Source: Bacteroidota bacterium (GTDB taxonomy: Bacteria; Bacteroidota; Bacteroidia; Bacteroidales; FEN-979). From it: a stretch of 64,000 bases of DNA. Under the pieces are notes generated by a model. It saw only the letters and a list, made by a program, of their open reading frames with translations. It ran no database searches and had not been told where the DNA came from. Shown here one piece after another: positions 11,101 to 19,619 of the stretch (the first letter of the stretch is position 1; each line of letters begins with the position of its first letter). The stretch spans positions 1 through 64,000 of the forward strand of contig JAPLDH010000057.1 of assembly GCA_026391355.1 (NCBI GenBank), in the 5' to 3' direction. The translations under genes and the position numbers were made by a program.

Positions 11101-13349
11101 ATGCAGAAGATCATTCGGGTAACGTCAAAGGAATTGACCGGAAAAAACGGGAAAAGGATTTCAGGGAGGGGAAACTCCAATTGTTGATGGCCACACCAAC
11201 GATGGAACTGGGGATTGATATCGGCAGTTTATCTGCTGTGTATTTACGGAACGTACCTCCAAATCCGGGCAATTATGCGCAGCGGGCTGGTCGTGCCGGC
11301 AGGAAAATGCAGGGTTCGATGATTGAGACATTTTGTGGGTCAGGTCCCGGACGCGGAGTGCATGACCAGTATTTTTATCGTCATCCGGAGGAAATTGTAA
11401 GTGGAAAAATTGCCTTGCCCCGGTTTAATCTTCAGAATGAAACCTTATTCAAAGCACATTTGAATTCACTGATCCTTCAAAGCATTGATCATAAATTGTT
11501 CGGGAAACCATCACAAATCCTTGATTTTGGGAACCACGGCCTGAGATATCCAATGTTTACTGATTTCAAGGAAGCGATTGCAAAAAAGACAAAAGAGAAA
11601 AAACAGGTGATTCTTCAAAACATCCTTTCTGCCTTTAAAAATGAATTGAATGTAGATGAAGATATCTTACGGCAAATAAACCTTGATAATCAGATTGAGC
11701 AGTTTTCTGATAACCTTGATATCGCCTTTAATGCTCTGCGACTGGACTATTACGAATCAGAACAAGAGATCCATGATCTTGACAAACCGATCCGGCAGGG
11801 AGATCAGGCAAATAATGAGTTTATCCAGGCGAGAAGGAAGGCGCTGGAAAACAGAAACCAGACTATCAGGGAAGGGAATGATGAGTTTAATACATACAGT
11901 TACCTTAGCGGTATAGGATTTTTACCCAACTACGCCTTTCCCCGCAAGACCATTCAACTCCGTTTTTTTTATGACCGGAAAGAAGATAGCTTGTACCGTG
12001 AGCAACAGATTGCCTTGTCAGAATATGCACCGAACAATACTATCTATTACAGCGGACAGAAATTTTTGGTTGATCAGATTAGCAGGGAAGCAGATTTCAA
12101 CAGCAGGCAAACGTTCATAATTTGCTCTTCCTGTAATTATGCTGAGCCGTTGAAATCGGATAATGAAAGGCCTTCCAACTGCAACTGCTGCGGGATGCCC
12201 CTTGATAATGTTTATCCCATTAATGCCCTACCGATGCCCAGGATGCGTGCCTGGCGTACGACAAAAATCACGAGTGAAGAAGAAGAGCGTGCGAGGGCCG
12301 GCTTTGAAATACTTCAATCTTACAATCCAACATTGCACGCCCAATGGAGGAACCTGATCTTAGATGATACTCTCATTGCGAATATAGGTTTTGACCGGTC
12401 GGCGACATTATTTCACTTCAACCTTGGAAGTAAAGCTGACCGGCATCATGATATTTTTGGGTTTATGCTTGATCCGGATACCGGTAAATGGATATCAAGA
12501 ACAAAGATTGATGAGCATTATGAGAAGAATCCCGGTTCCAGAGCCAGGATGATCCGGGATATTCATCTGTTTGTTGAATCCAATAATGACGTATTGATTC
12601 TTAAAACCCCGCAGTACCATGGGGAACAGGAGGAATCATTCCTGCGCACGTTGCTGTACACCCTGATGACTGCCATCAACCGGACGCTGAACCTGGATGA
12701 ATCAGAGATCGGAGGGTTTATTCAGTTGATAGAGAATAAACCCGGCAGGGTAATTATCTATGAACGATCCGAAGGGGGGACGGGAACTCTTTCGGCGATC
12801 GTGAAATCAGAACAGTTGGTCCGTAAAATTGCCTTAAAAGCCCTGGATTCGCTTCATTTCACATTCGATGGCGCCGAGCAGGACGACAAAGGATGTGCAA
12901 CTGCATGTTTTAACTGCATATGCTCCTATTACAACCAGCGATATCATTCGATTCTGAACAGGAAAATCGTTAAGGATTTTCTATTGAGCCTTTCACGATT
13001 CAATGAAAGTAAAAACTCCCAGGATGATAACCTGATCTATCAGACATTCCTTCATAAATGTACCAGTAATCTGGAAAAGGATTTTCTTCATGCACTTAAA
13101 GAGAAAAAGCTTCCAATACCTGATGAAATCCACAAGGTTATCAGTCATGAAGGGGTACCGATCGCCGAAGCAGATTTTTATTATGAAAAATTAAGGTTGT
13201 GTATATTCATTGATGGACCGGTTCACGAAAAAGATTATCTAGTGGCGGATGACCGAAAGAAAAGGGAGAAGTTGAAGAATATGGGGTATAATATCCTGGT
13301 TTTTAAGGAGTATATGGATATTGATAAGCTTGTTGCGGTACTGACTTAA
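8178..13349 (+). CDS. Giant helicase with DUF1998 region and C-terminal nuclease-like domain (DISARM/Druantia-like)
   Basis: A 1723-residue superfamily 2 helicase. Walker A GTGSGKS lies at 110-116, the DEAH-like box DELH at 249-252, and motif [10 protein letters not shown] at 1035-1042. Cysteine pairs near 465-515 and 926 suggest zinc ribbons inserted between or after the RecA folds. Around 1525-1600 there is an EGGTGT stretch and a CATACFNC cysteine cluster typical of DUF1998, the domain of DrmB, MrfA/YprA-type helicases and Druantia DruE. The last 60 residues (ADFYY, FIDGPVH, then D-x2-K) look like a Vsr/DUF559 PD-(D/E)XK nuclease. In canonical DISARM the helicase DrmA and DUF1998 protein DrmB are separate and a PLD nuclease, DrmC, follows; here one chain may do all three. 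It is the last gene of the locus. Confidence 0.75.
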   Translation: MNPFRTFENIKADYLSYIRTFQKFRNKRFSEFVNYRIANKDMLWREPLIQISKRFLEGMSLDKLVNEGWLHPGCLSIFTINDQPIHPYYHQEQAIRKAIEKKQNLIVTTGTGSGKSLCYEIPIIDHCIRVVEQRKKGIKAILIFPMNALANSQYIEMSRKLAGTGIKIGLYTGDTAPIREDALAKYHDVHGPDATPNDSEIISRKEMQDNPPDILITNYVELELLLTRLDDRNLFAEEYKDNLHFLVIDELHTYSGKRGADVAFLIRRLKQRTNTTGKLQCIGTSATMVSEKENERSDEVVAAFATSFFGETFTAENVVMEFEDEELFFSGNELNTKYALTKEAIGDFNELDILTAIPLYRGLMGDDLPLPLTSVTLGERLKKSRTLSFIEQELKAKPISLSKLVKKYHKEIRPNLNYEQSEAEIIAGLMLGISGKVETGSGQEVPRFIPKLHTFFNQGKELRACLAPGCDYLSDSGEVTCPECEKNGKPFSTLYPVHFCRICGQEYYGMTYEKQTGKTKPWTFFDWEDTKNGGYYTPDYYVNIPDDLPEFWITPKRKEVKKNYQDRLPINGLFDPVENSFTPFYDASEGQGVFIPNPFSICLSCGTTHSAQVSEYAKLFLLNSIGRSTGSDILVAATLNSVEGEERKLIGFTDNVQDAAFQSGHMNDWYGQIFFRKALRQVLWEENKVIPVKEIPRKLIPLLLGKGFPSTPKERIFERYYLRYLETYLYVEIRGTKKFQSINLEDAGLIEVEYDFLKEYVTTGQNLEKYAAISSLDGIRLFEFFTGFLDIFRMEVAIGHNDLINKEPFKQEVISYIDNCGSTDKRFFAAIEGTKPGGFTDGEQNKIKFKFNPHALRSSRRFTSWIKKALNPANSEDVYPIFTQTLEYLFEAGYLVELTENRVKVVVLAPELITIKPATSGFKKSCKRCDSKYNWEILNHCIQLKCNDELAPYQPNPGYYTEQYNQPIDTEKNIHAEDHSGNVKGIDRKKREKDFREGKLQLLMATPTMELGIDIGSLSAVYLRNVPPNPGNYAQRAGRAGRKMQGSMIETFCGSGPGRGVHDQYFYRHPEEIVSGKIALPRFNLQNETLFKAHLNSLILQSIDHKLFGKPSQILDFGNHGLRYPMFTDFKEAIAKKTKEKKQVILQNILSAFKNELNVDEDILRQINLDNQIEQFSDNLDIAFNALRLDYYESEQEIHDLDKPIRQGDQANNEFIQARRKALENRNQTIREGNDEFNTYSYLSGIGFLPNYAFPRKTIQLRFFYDRKEDSLYREQQIALSEYAPNNTIYYSGQKFLVDQISREADFNSRQTFIICSSCNYAEPLKSDNERPSNCNCCGMPLDNVYPINALPMPRMRAWRTTKITSEEEERARAGFEILQSYNPTLHAQWRNLILDDTLIANIGFDRSATLFHFNLGSKADRHHDIFGFMLDPDTGKWISRTKIDEHYEKNPGSRARMIRDIHLFVESNNDVLILKTPQYHGEQEESFLRTLLYTLMTAINRTLNLDESEIGGFIQLIENKPGRVIIYERSEGGTGTLSAIVKSEQLVRKIALKALDSLHFTFDGAEQDDKGCATACFNCICSYYNQRYHSILNRKIVKDFLLSLSRFNESKNSQDDNLIYQTFLHKCTSNLEKDFLHALKEKKLPIPDEIHKVISHEGVPIAEADFYYEKLRLCIFIDGPVHEKDYLVADDRKKREKLKNMGYNILVFKEYMDIDKLVAVLT

Positions 13350-13442
13350 ATGAATTTCAAATAAAAAATTATCAATTGTAAAGGTAAATGAATAATGAGT
13401 ATTTCTGTAATTATAAATCCGGTAATTACTGATTACTCATTC

Positions 13443-13473
13443 AAAAAAAGCTGTCCAATAGGGCAGCTTTTTT
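13443..13473 (-). terminator. Rho-independent terminator (bidirectional)
   Basis: A-tract, GCTGTCC, AATA loop, GGGCAGC, T-tract: a 7-bp stem with one G-T pair, extended by A/T pairs on both sides. It directly follows the 3' end of the tRNA-like remnant on the - strand and also ends the + strand defence operon, 95 nt after the helicase stop. Confidence 0.75.
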
Positions 13474-13480
13474 CCTTTTG

Positions 13481-13558
13481 AGCGGAAAACGGGAATCGAA
13501 CCCGCAACCCTCAGCTTGGGATCCCGAGGACTCGATACTACCATCTGAGCTACTATTA
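13481..13558 (-). pseudogene. Decayed tRNA-Gly copy; candidate attachment-site duplicate
   Basis: The 41 nt at 13481-13521 match the 3' half of the tRNA-Gly(CCC) at 34887-34927 at 36 positions, by my count, and the D-arm segment TACCATCTGAGCTACTA (+ strand) is identical in both. Between them the anticodon-arm region is replaced by unrelated bases, and the 5' acceptor strand no longer pairs with the 3' one, so it cannot be a working tRNA. The T-arm is still intact. It has the same orientation as the tRNA 21 kb away and keeps its own terminator, as expected for the displaced original 3' end after island integration at a tRNA. A plain duplicated tRNA gone bad is the alternative. Confidence 0.65.
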
Positions 13559-13702
13559 AATGACGAATAGGAGGATGACGAAAATACGAATGAATTGAGA
13601 AAATTATGAATATAGATTGAGTCCTGGACACGTTTTAAAGTAATCAGGAGACCATGAAATAAAATATCGACAATTAATTTGTTAACAAAATCACAACAAA
13701 TA

Positions 13703-13722
13703 TATTGTTAAATATTGTTAAA
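13703..13722. repeat. Two tandem 10-bp direct repeats upstream of island promoter
   Basis: TATTGTTAAA occurs twice in tandem, so the copies are one helical turn apart, about 30 nt before the -7 box at 13751. This is a plausible operator for a regulator, but no regulator gene is nearby in the island. The rest of 13559-13847 is AT-rich and holds only this repeat and the promoter. Confidence 0.35.
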
Positions 13723-13747
13723 TATATAGATATGTACATTTAATAAC

Positions 13748-13758
13748 GTATACATTTG
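13748..13758 (+). promoter_or_regulatory. Promoter core GTATACATTTG of the + strand island operon
   Basis: Contains a perfect Bacteroidota -7 box (TACATTTG, 13751-13758) 90 nt before the first gene. The same 11 bases occur on the - strand at 34550-34540 before the opposing operon. Confidence 0.55.
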
Positions 13759-13847
13759 TTGACAATTTACCCTCCACCTAAAATGTGATTTGATTAACCA
13801 TCAACCGAATCCTGAACAAGTAAATAATATTATTAAACAATTGAACT

Positions 13848-16610
13848 ATGTTTAGAAATCAAGTTACCCCACTAAGAAGTAACGTTGGAAATCCGATAAA
13901 AATTTCTTCAGTCATTGTTTCAAATAAATCTGTCAAAGCTCAACAAGCAATTATTAATTCATTTGTACTTCAAAATTTATCAGAGGCAGAGCAAGCGGAT
14001 TATTCTCCTTTTTTTCCGGATACATTTTTTATTTCGTCTCAGTCTAATCCCTTCAGCCCAATGAATGGAGCAACCAATTATAAATTGCCACCAACCTCGG
14101 ATTTTAATTTTCCGGTTAGTTCAAATGCTGTATGGTTAGCCGGGCTGCTTAATAATATGAGTCCTGACCCCCGTGATTTGAGTGTTGAAATAGAAATTAC
14201 TCTTAAAGAAAAAAAGCTGATAGGAGGTATCAGTTATGCGGGTTTTTCATTTCTTCCATATTACTTAACCGAACAGGGAGAAAACTCTGCAAACTATGGG
14301 TTGCCAAGGGAAATAAAAATTTCCTGGAATGACAATAAATCCGGATTTATTGATGATGAGAGTTCTGTAACACAGGAAGAACCGGTTTCTCATAGCGGGA
14401 TTCATTATATTAGTATTGATCCTGTCAAAACTGATAAAATAAAGATAAAATTCAGTGATTGGCCAACCATTATTAAAAGTTCTTCTGTTTCTGGAAATGA
14501 TAAGCTGAACTTAAAATTAGCTTATGCTTTTGTGCTACCATTTATTGTTGTTTATGAACATAGGGAATCGTGCCACTATGCGCCACATATCCCTTTTGGG
14601 GTACTGGCATGCCTAAAAAATAAGGATCAATTAACCGACTATTTTGGTTTTAAAAAAGTTAGTATTGATGGAATGAATGTCAATGAGGTTTCAAAATTGG
14701 CCATAAATGCGGATTATCTATATTTCATAAATAAGTCAAATGTTTTTTGCAATTTAACATGTGCTAGTATAACCGGTCAAAAACGAATTTTTAAACCAGG
14801 AACTACTAATGAATATATTGAAAAATTTGTTTCTGTACCATTTGACAAAAAAGAAACCATTGATTTGTATTTGGAACAAGGTGAAGAAAACTCGAGATGT
14901 GTTGCAGGATTAACGTTAAATTTTTCAGCCCTTTCTCCAAAGTTCGCTCCTCCTGATTATGGAGGAACGCTGAAAAACCCGGTAATGAACATAAAAGTTT
15001 ATGAAGTCGATTTACCTGAAGGGGTTTCGCCACTGAGCCTGAATTTTGCTTTTGATTCGAATAAAAAATATATAACATTGTTATTTGAGGATAATTTTTC
15101 TGCAAACTCTGCTTTAACATGTAAATTTTCAAGAACCTCCCTTTCAAGGTATTTTTTACTACGGTTTTTGAATATTGATAAAAAGCGGGGACAACTTTGC
15201 CTCGATAAGATTGAAATGATTCAATCTGCCCATGTGGCTATTACTTCACGCTCCTCAAAAATACAAAGGATAGAAGCTATTAATTATCGTATTATAGGTG
15301 AAAAACTTGCTGATGATTATGCAGGTTTGGGTGAGGAAGGGTTTTCAATAACAGTGGAAACATTAAATGCAGGAAACAGGAAAGATGTTCTTTTTAGTGC
15401 TGATAATCTTTTAACCCTTCTCGATTCAGGTAATGCCCGTTTATATGCCAATTACAGAAGGGAAGAAATAACAACAGATGTTAGTGAAGAGATTGTTACA
15501 ACACATGCCGGGAGTAAAGATATACATTCTTCAAGTGTGAATTCAAGTGGTTGGAGAAGAAGTGAAACAGGAAAAGATGTAATTTGGGATGATAAATTTA
15601 TAATTGGAGGGAATAGTAATACAGATATCTCCGGTCTTAGTAATTTCAACAAAGGTGAATTTGAATCATACGGTAACTCTGAAAACAGGAATCGTACCGA
15701 ACTTATTTCAAATGAGGGAGCGGGTAATCATAAACAATTTTTAAAAGACTTTTTGAATTCAATTCATGTAGATGCAAATGGTCCAAATGGTAGTGATTTC
15801 AAAGTAGATATTGAAGCTATTGTAGCTGATACTGATACGGCAAAACTGTTAATTGCCAGTGATAATTTTGATTGGAAAACCAAAGCATGGAAGGGATTTG
15901 ATACATCAGCAGATAGTCTTTTTCGTGTCGGTTCAATTCATTCACTTACGGTCCCCCCCTTTTTAGGTCTTTTATTAAATAGCGCCCCCGATTTTAATAA
16001 AATCAAACAAGCTGTTTCAAATGTTTCAGATAAACTAAATCACCCTTCCTTTATCATCGATTTAGATCAAATGAGTTATTTGACTGAGATTTTAGGTTCG
16101 TTTGCAGTTTCAATATTAAATGGATTAAATATAGGATTAAATTTAAGTTGGACAAGTTGTGTGGGAATAAGCGGTTCCTTTTCTTCAAGTGGCCTTTTAC
16201 CTCATTTAGATATAACAAGTTCGACTGGTTCGACAGGCAACATTGCAAAACAAGCAAACAGAACTGGATATACTTATTCACAATTATTAAATTTCATGTT
16301 TGATAATTCAAGGGTAATTACTGAATTTGAAGAAAGTGACATGAAACGTAAAGTAGTCCGGGAACTTAACCTGCCTGGAACTCAAAAAGAAAGAAAGCGA
16401 GGAATGGAAGTGATGTGGCAGGGAAAATGTTTGGACATTGTAACAGGTAAAATACCGGTAGGCATAACATTGCCTGCAACTGCTGATAAATATTATAAAA
16501 CATCAGATCAGGCAATAAGAGTGCGTTTGGGTGGCAATTTAGCGTTAAAAAATATCGAAGTTGATATTTGGTTTGATGTTTCGGAGGAAAATAGTAAAGA
16601 AGATTACTAA
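13848..16610 (+). CDS. Uncharacterised 920-residue island protein
   Basis: I do not recognise this protein. It has no signal peptide, no membrane segment and no catalytic motif I can name. The sequence is rich in Ser, Asn and Lys, with many short predicted strands through about residue 520, a polar low-complexity stretch near 545-630, and a mixed alpha/beta C-terminus. Codon use is AT-rich compared with the DISARM-like genes and the chromosome to the right. It is the first gene of a tight five-gene operon (gap to the next gene 18 nt) and has its own promoter 90 nt upstream. A structural or scaffold role in a multi-protein assembly is my guess from size, composition and context only. Confidence 0.6.
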   Translation: MFRNQVTPLRSNVGNPIKISSVIVSNKSVKAQQAIINSFVLQNLSEAEQADYSPFFPDTFFISSQSNPFSPMNGATNYKLPPTSDFNFPVSSNAVWLAGLLNNMSPDPRDLSVEIEITLKEKKLIGGISYAGFSFLPYYLTEQGENSANYGLPREIKISWNDNKSGFIDDESSVTQEEPVSHSGIHYISIDPVKTDKIKIKFSDWPTIIKSSSVSGNDKLNLKLAYAFVLPFIVVYEHRESCHYAPHIPFGVLACLKNKDQLTDYFGFKKVSIDGMNVNEVSKLAINADYLYFINKSNVFCNLTCASITGQKRIFKPGTTNEYIEKFVSVPFDKKETIDLYLEQGEENSRCVAGLTLNFSALSPKFAPPDYGGTLKNPVMNIKVYEVDLPEGVSPLSLNFAFDSNKKYITLLFEDNFSANSALTCKFSRTSLSRYFLLRFLNIDKKRGQLCLDKIEMIQSAHVAITSRSSKIQRIEAINYRIIGEKLADDYAGLGEEGFSITVETLNAGNRKDVLFSADNLLTLLDSGNARLYANYRREEITTDVSEEIVTTHAGSKDIHSSSVNSSGWRRSETGKDVIWDDKFIIGGNSNTDISGLSNFNKGEFESYGNSENRNRTELISNEGAGNHKQFLKDFLNSIHVDANGPNGSDFKVDIEAIVADTDTAKLLIASDNFDWKTKAWKGFDTSADSLFRVGSIHSLTVPPFLGLLLNSAPDFNKIKQAVSNVSDKLNHPSFIIDLDQMSYLTEILGSFAVSILNGLNIGLNLSWTSCVGISGSFSSSGLLPHLDITSSTGSTGNIAKQANRTGYTYSQLLNFMFDNSRVITEFEESDMKRKVVRELNLPGTQKERKRGMEVMWQGKCLDIVTGKIPVGITLPATADKYYKTSDQAIRVRLGGNLALKNIEVDIWFDVSEENSKEDY

Positions 16611-16628
16611 TAATAAAAATTAATTCAC

Positions 16629-16811
16629 ATGCCCTTCCCAGCGATTGCTGCTGCAGTTGTAGATGCAGTAGAAAGTGTAATTGAAATTATTAAAGATTCT
16701 GTTTGTGCTTTAAGTACAGTTTCTAATCAGAACGGTAAGACACAAAATACGATAAAGGATGGTTCAATAAATATGACATTTATCGACCCCAAGTTCAACC
16801 GTTCCAAATAA
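16629..16811 (+). CDS. Small 60-residue island protein
   Basis: A 60-residue reading frame with an ATG start, 18 nt after the 920-residue gene and 9 nt before the next. The first 30 residues form a hydrophobic to amphipathic helix (FPAIAAAVVDAVESVIEII) followed by a polar tail. The tight spacing, same AT-rich composition and position inside the operon support it as a real gene. No family recognised. The helix could serve membrane contact or oligomerisation; this is speculation. Confidence 0.5.
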   Translation: MPFPAIAAAVVDAVESVIEIIKDSVCALSTVSNQNGKTQNTIKDGSINMTFIDPKFNRSK

Positions 16812-16820
16812 AATATAGTT

Positions 16821-17354
16821 ATGGGGATTGATACTGTTTTAAACAGAGCAGATACCGATATTGTTCAACCAGCTATTAACTTGTTGAACTCTGCAGAAAA
16901 TACTTCTACAAATATCAGTAATACAGTGGTTACCGGGGTTAGTAATGCAGCAACAGACTTTGGTCATTTTGTAAATGGAATAATACAATGGGGTGAAGAT
17001 CAGGGCAACGCTTTTATTCATGAGATTGATGATTTAAAGAATAGTTCACAAGAAAGTTTTCAATTGGTGGACGATTTTTTCAATGCTATAAATAATCTTA
17101 AAGTTCTTAAAGCTACTATTGACAATCAAAATGCTTTAATCAGAAACAATAATTATACTACAATCCAACAGTGGCTTTCTCCTGATAATGTGCAAAGAGA
17201 AATGATATTGGCACAAAATTTTTATGCTTTTATTGAGAATATAAAAACGATTGTACGGTTGTTAAAAAAATTGGTCGATTTATGCGGGGACGATCTCAAA
17301 AACCCACTTGAACAAATTGATCCCAATATTATTGCCTGGATAGATAACGCTTAG
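16821..17354 (+). CDS. Uncharacterised helical island protein (177 residues)
   Basis: A 177-residue protein predicted by eye to be almost all helix, with hydrophobic spacing suggesting an amphipathic bundle or coiled coil, especially at 60-110 (DDLKNSSQESFQLVDDFF) and 130-160 (ENIKTIVRLLKKLVDL). No signal peptide. The N-terminal 50 residues are Asn/Thr-rich and resemble the preceding 60-residue protein in style, not in sequence. It starts 9 nt after that gene and ends 28 nt before the next. I do not recognise the family; helical partners of this size are often adaptor or linker subunits. Confidence 0.55.
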   Translation: MGIDTVLNRADTDIVQPAINLLNSAENTSTNISNTVVTGVSNAATDFGHFVNGIIQWGEDQGNAFIHEIDDLKNSSQESFQLVDDFFNAINNLKVLKATIDNQNALIRNNNYTTIQQWLSPDNVQREMILAQNFYAFIENIKTIVRLLKKLVDLCGDDLKNPLEQIDPNIIAWIDNA

Positions 17355-17382
17355 TTGTAATTCACGTTAAACAAAAAAAGAA

Positions 17383-18384
17383 ATGTTACTCGACAATATT
17401 AAACTTTCAGGTAAAGATGCTTACCTTCTTGCCAACAGGACTGCTGCAGGTGGTGGTTCGATTAATCTTGGAGGTGCTAACCCCCAAAAAGGAATTACTC
17501 CTGAAATTGGAAAAGGCGAAGTGCTTGAGATTTCCGGTATTTTTCTTCACATCGAATCGGGTGCTGATTTGTTGCCACTTTTTTCAAGGCAATCCAACAA
17601 ACTGGTTTCTGTTGATGTGAAAAAAGAGATGTTCCCTGAATTATTTAAAGATCCTTATAAACATCGTGTTCATACAATTTCAGGTTATGATGATTTTAAC
17701 AGGGGAGCCTTTGAAAACCTGAGAGTTATGGAAGTGGATGGCTATCCAACCCTTGTTTCTGAGGGAACACAACCTTGCAAATGGATTTCCGCTATTTACC
17801 AGTTTCCAAGGCAATTCACCATTGACTCTGCCGCATGGTACATACCAACTTCTAAACTTACTCCTAAAGACGGCTTTAGCTATGAATTAAAAATGCATAT
17901 CTGGAATAACGATCATATTCAGCAGCCGGCCTCTCACATAATTGTACTGGCTTCAACAGGCACAAAGCCAGATGCAGATCGGATCAAGGATAATATTCAA
18001 CCCCATGCGAAAAATATTAAAGCGTATCAAATGGAATTTAACGCTACCGTAAATTTTGACACCTATTTCAGGGAACGACAGGTAGGAAACAATGATACTC
18101 AAAGTACAGGCAGACCATTGCTGCGTGCGATCAACCTTCTTGAAATGGTTGAACCTGTATATGATTTTTATTCATTGGAGGAGCTGATGGCTGCTTCAGC
18201 TAAATACGAATTCTTCCAGGAGCGTGATCAAGAATTAAAAGGGATGACTTTGGCACTTATAGCCACGGCAGCACTTGAAGAAAATGAAGAATACTCCATC
18301 ACCGTTCATTCCGATAAATTTAAGATTTTTCAGGCACGGCTTGCCGCTGAATTGAAATTGAAGCCTCCTGCAATTGATAAATAA
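17383..18384 (+). CDS. Uncharacterised 333-residue island protein
   Basis: A soluble-looking protein of 333 residues with no signal peptide. The first 200 residues appear rich in beta strands with Gly-rich turns (RTAAGGGSINLGG near 19-31); residues 240-333 are more helical. No catalytic motif is visible. It lies 28 nt after the helical protein and 3 nt before the peptidase-like gene, so it is very likely co-translated with the latter. The strand pattern could fit a jelly-roll or carbohydrate-binding-like fold, but I cannot support that further. Function unknown. Confidence 0.55.
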   Translation: MLLDNIKLSGKDAYLLANRTAAGGGSINLGGANPQKGITPEIGKGEVLEISGIFLHIESGADLLPLFSRQSNKLVSVDVKKEMFPELFKDPYKHRVHTISGYDDFNRGAFENLRVMEVDGYPTLVSEGTQPCKWISAIYQFPRQFTIDSAAWYIPTSKLTPKDGFSYELKMHIWNNDHIQQPASHIIVLASTGTKPDADRIKDNIQPHAKNIKAYQMEFNATVNFDTYFRERQVGNNDTQSTGRPLLRAINLLEMVEPVYDFYSLEELMAASAKYEFFQERDQELKGMTLALIATAALEENEEYSITVHSDKFKIFQARLAAELKLKPPAIDK

Positions 18385-18387
18385 ATC

Positions 18388-19617
18388 ATGGCAGAAAACA
18401 TTTGCGAAAATATTCCTGATTATAAAATTCCTGAACAGGGACAGACATGGCTTTTTCAAGATGACAAAAATCGCATTATAATTCGTATAGTAGATCAATC
18501 ACACGATGGGATTTATCAAGTCAGAGTCGATTCGCTTAGCGGAGACAAATATTTATCCCATAGTGGCAGGGAAATTACTTTCTCTTCAGAAGAAGAAAAA
18601 AGGGAATTTATAAAAGACCCCACAAAGGATCCCGGAAGCAGGGCAACTGCAAAACCTAAAGCTGATAAATCAATCTCTCCAGGCGATACACCAGGAGAAT
18701 CGAGAGCTGAAAATAAAGCAGATAAAACTACAAAATCATTGCCTCAACAAAAAGATTCAACATTTTCAAATACATCTAAAGAAAAACCTCAACAGCCCGC
18801 TGATCGGGCTAAACAAACTCGAACTCCCGTCAATTCCTTTATTTATTATCCATACTCACCTCCAGCAAATTATGAGAAGATCTTTAGATACCATGAACCA
18901 ATTGCTGATGAACTATATTTTCCGGGTGTTAGACTCCCTTTACAACCGATAGCCGCCAATAAGGTTAAGAAATCGACCAGGCCTAAGATGGCTATAACTC
19001 AAAGAGAACGCACTAATACAACTACATTAGAACAGCCTCATACAAACAATATTGAACCCCCCGGTGATACTGATGGAACCTTGACGCCTCAAAGTAATTC
19101 TCATAAAACGTTAACTCCTGCTTTAGCAAAATTAATAGTAGACACGATTGTCAAGGATAATAAATTTGAAAAGCAATTAAAGGGTGATAATTTTCAGTCA
19201 TTTCTTACTCATAATCCTTTTCCTACTAGTTGGGGCTGGGCTGGCGGTTATAGAAATTTTTTTTTATGGGTAAAGGGGGAGGACGCTCAGGATGAAGAAG
19301 TTAAGAATTTGGTCTGTGTAGGTATTGCGGAAAATGTTGTTAAAATTCTTAAACAAAATCCAGAGGTAATTAATAATTTAAATGAGATAAGAGAAGTACA
19401 CCGTTTGTTGTCCTATAATTATATCGTATTAAAAGATATGTCTTTTCATACAGCTGTTTACATTAAGGTTGGACAAGAAGAATATGTTTTAGATTGGCAT
19501 AAAACTTTGCAATCAGATAATCCAATGATATTTATGTACACGGATTGGGCTTCAGGTAAGGATGGTAAAGGAATTTTATATAAAGATTTCATTGCAGGTG
19601 AACAGTTTAAAAAATAA
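18388..19617 (+). CDS. Candidate effector: C-terminal Cys-His-Asp (papain-like?) domain on a disordered linker
   Basis: A 409-residue protein in three parts. Residues 1-75 form a small domain of alternating strands. Residues 80-235 are Lys/Pro/Thr/Gln-rich and probably disordered. Residues 245-409 form a compact domain with Cys310 at a helix start (NLVCVGIAENVV), His354 in a strand (FHTAVYI) and Asp369 in the following strand (VLDWH). That order and spacing resemble papain-like or deamidase toxins, where Cys, His and Asp form the triad. No signal peptide. A long linker ending in an enzyme-like domain is common for effectors. It is the last gene of the + operon; its stop faces that of the - operon with a 2-nt gap. 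The catalytic call is inference from pattern alone. Confidence 0.55.
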   Translation: MAENICENIPDYKIPEQGQTWLFQDDKNRIIIRIVDQSHDGIYQVRVDSLSGDKYLSHSGREITFSSEEEKREFIKDPTKDPGSRATAKPKADKSISPGDTPGESRAENKADKTTKSLPQQKDSTFSNTSKEKPQQPADRAKQTRTPVNSFIYYPYSPPANYEKIFRYHEPIADELYFPGVRLPLQPIAANKVKKSTRPKMAITQRERTNTTTLEQPHTNNIEPPGDTDGTLTPQSNSHKTLTPALAKLIVDTIVKDNKFEKQLKGDNFQSFLTHNPFPTSWGWAGGYRNFFLWVKGEDAQDEEVKNLVCVGIAENVVKILKQNPEVINNLNEIREVHRLLSYNYIVLKDMSFHTAVYIKVGQEEYVLDWHKTLQSDNPMIFMYTDWASGKDGKGILYKDFIAGEQFKK

Positions 19618-19619
19618 AT

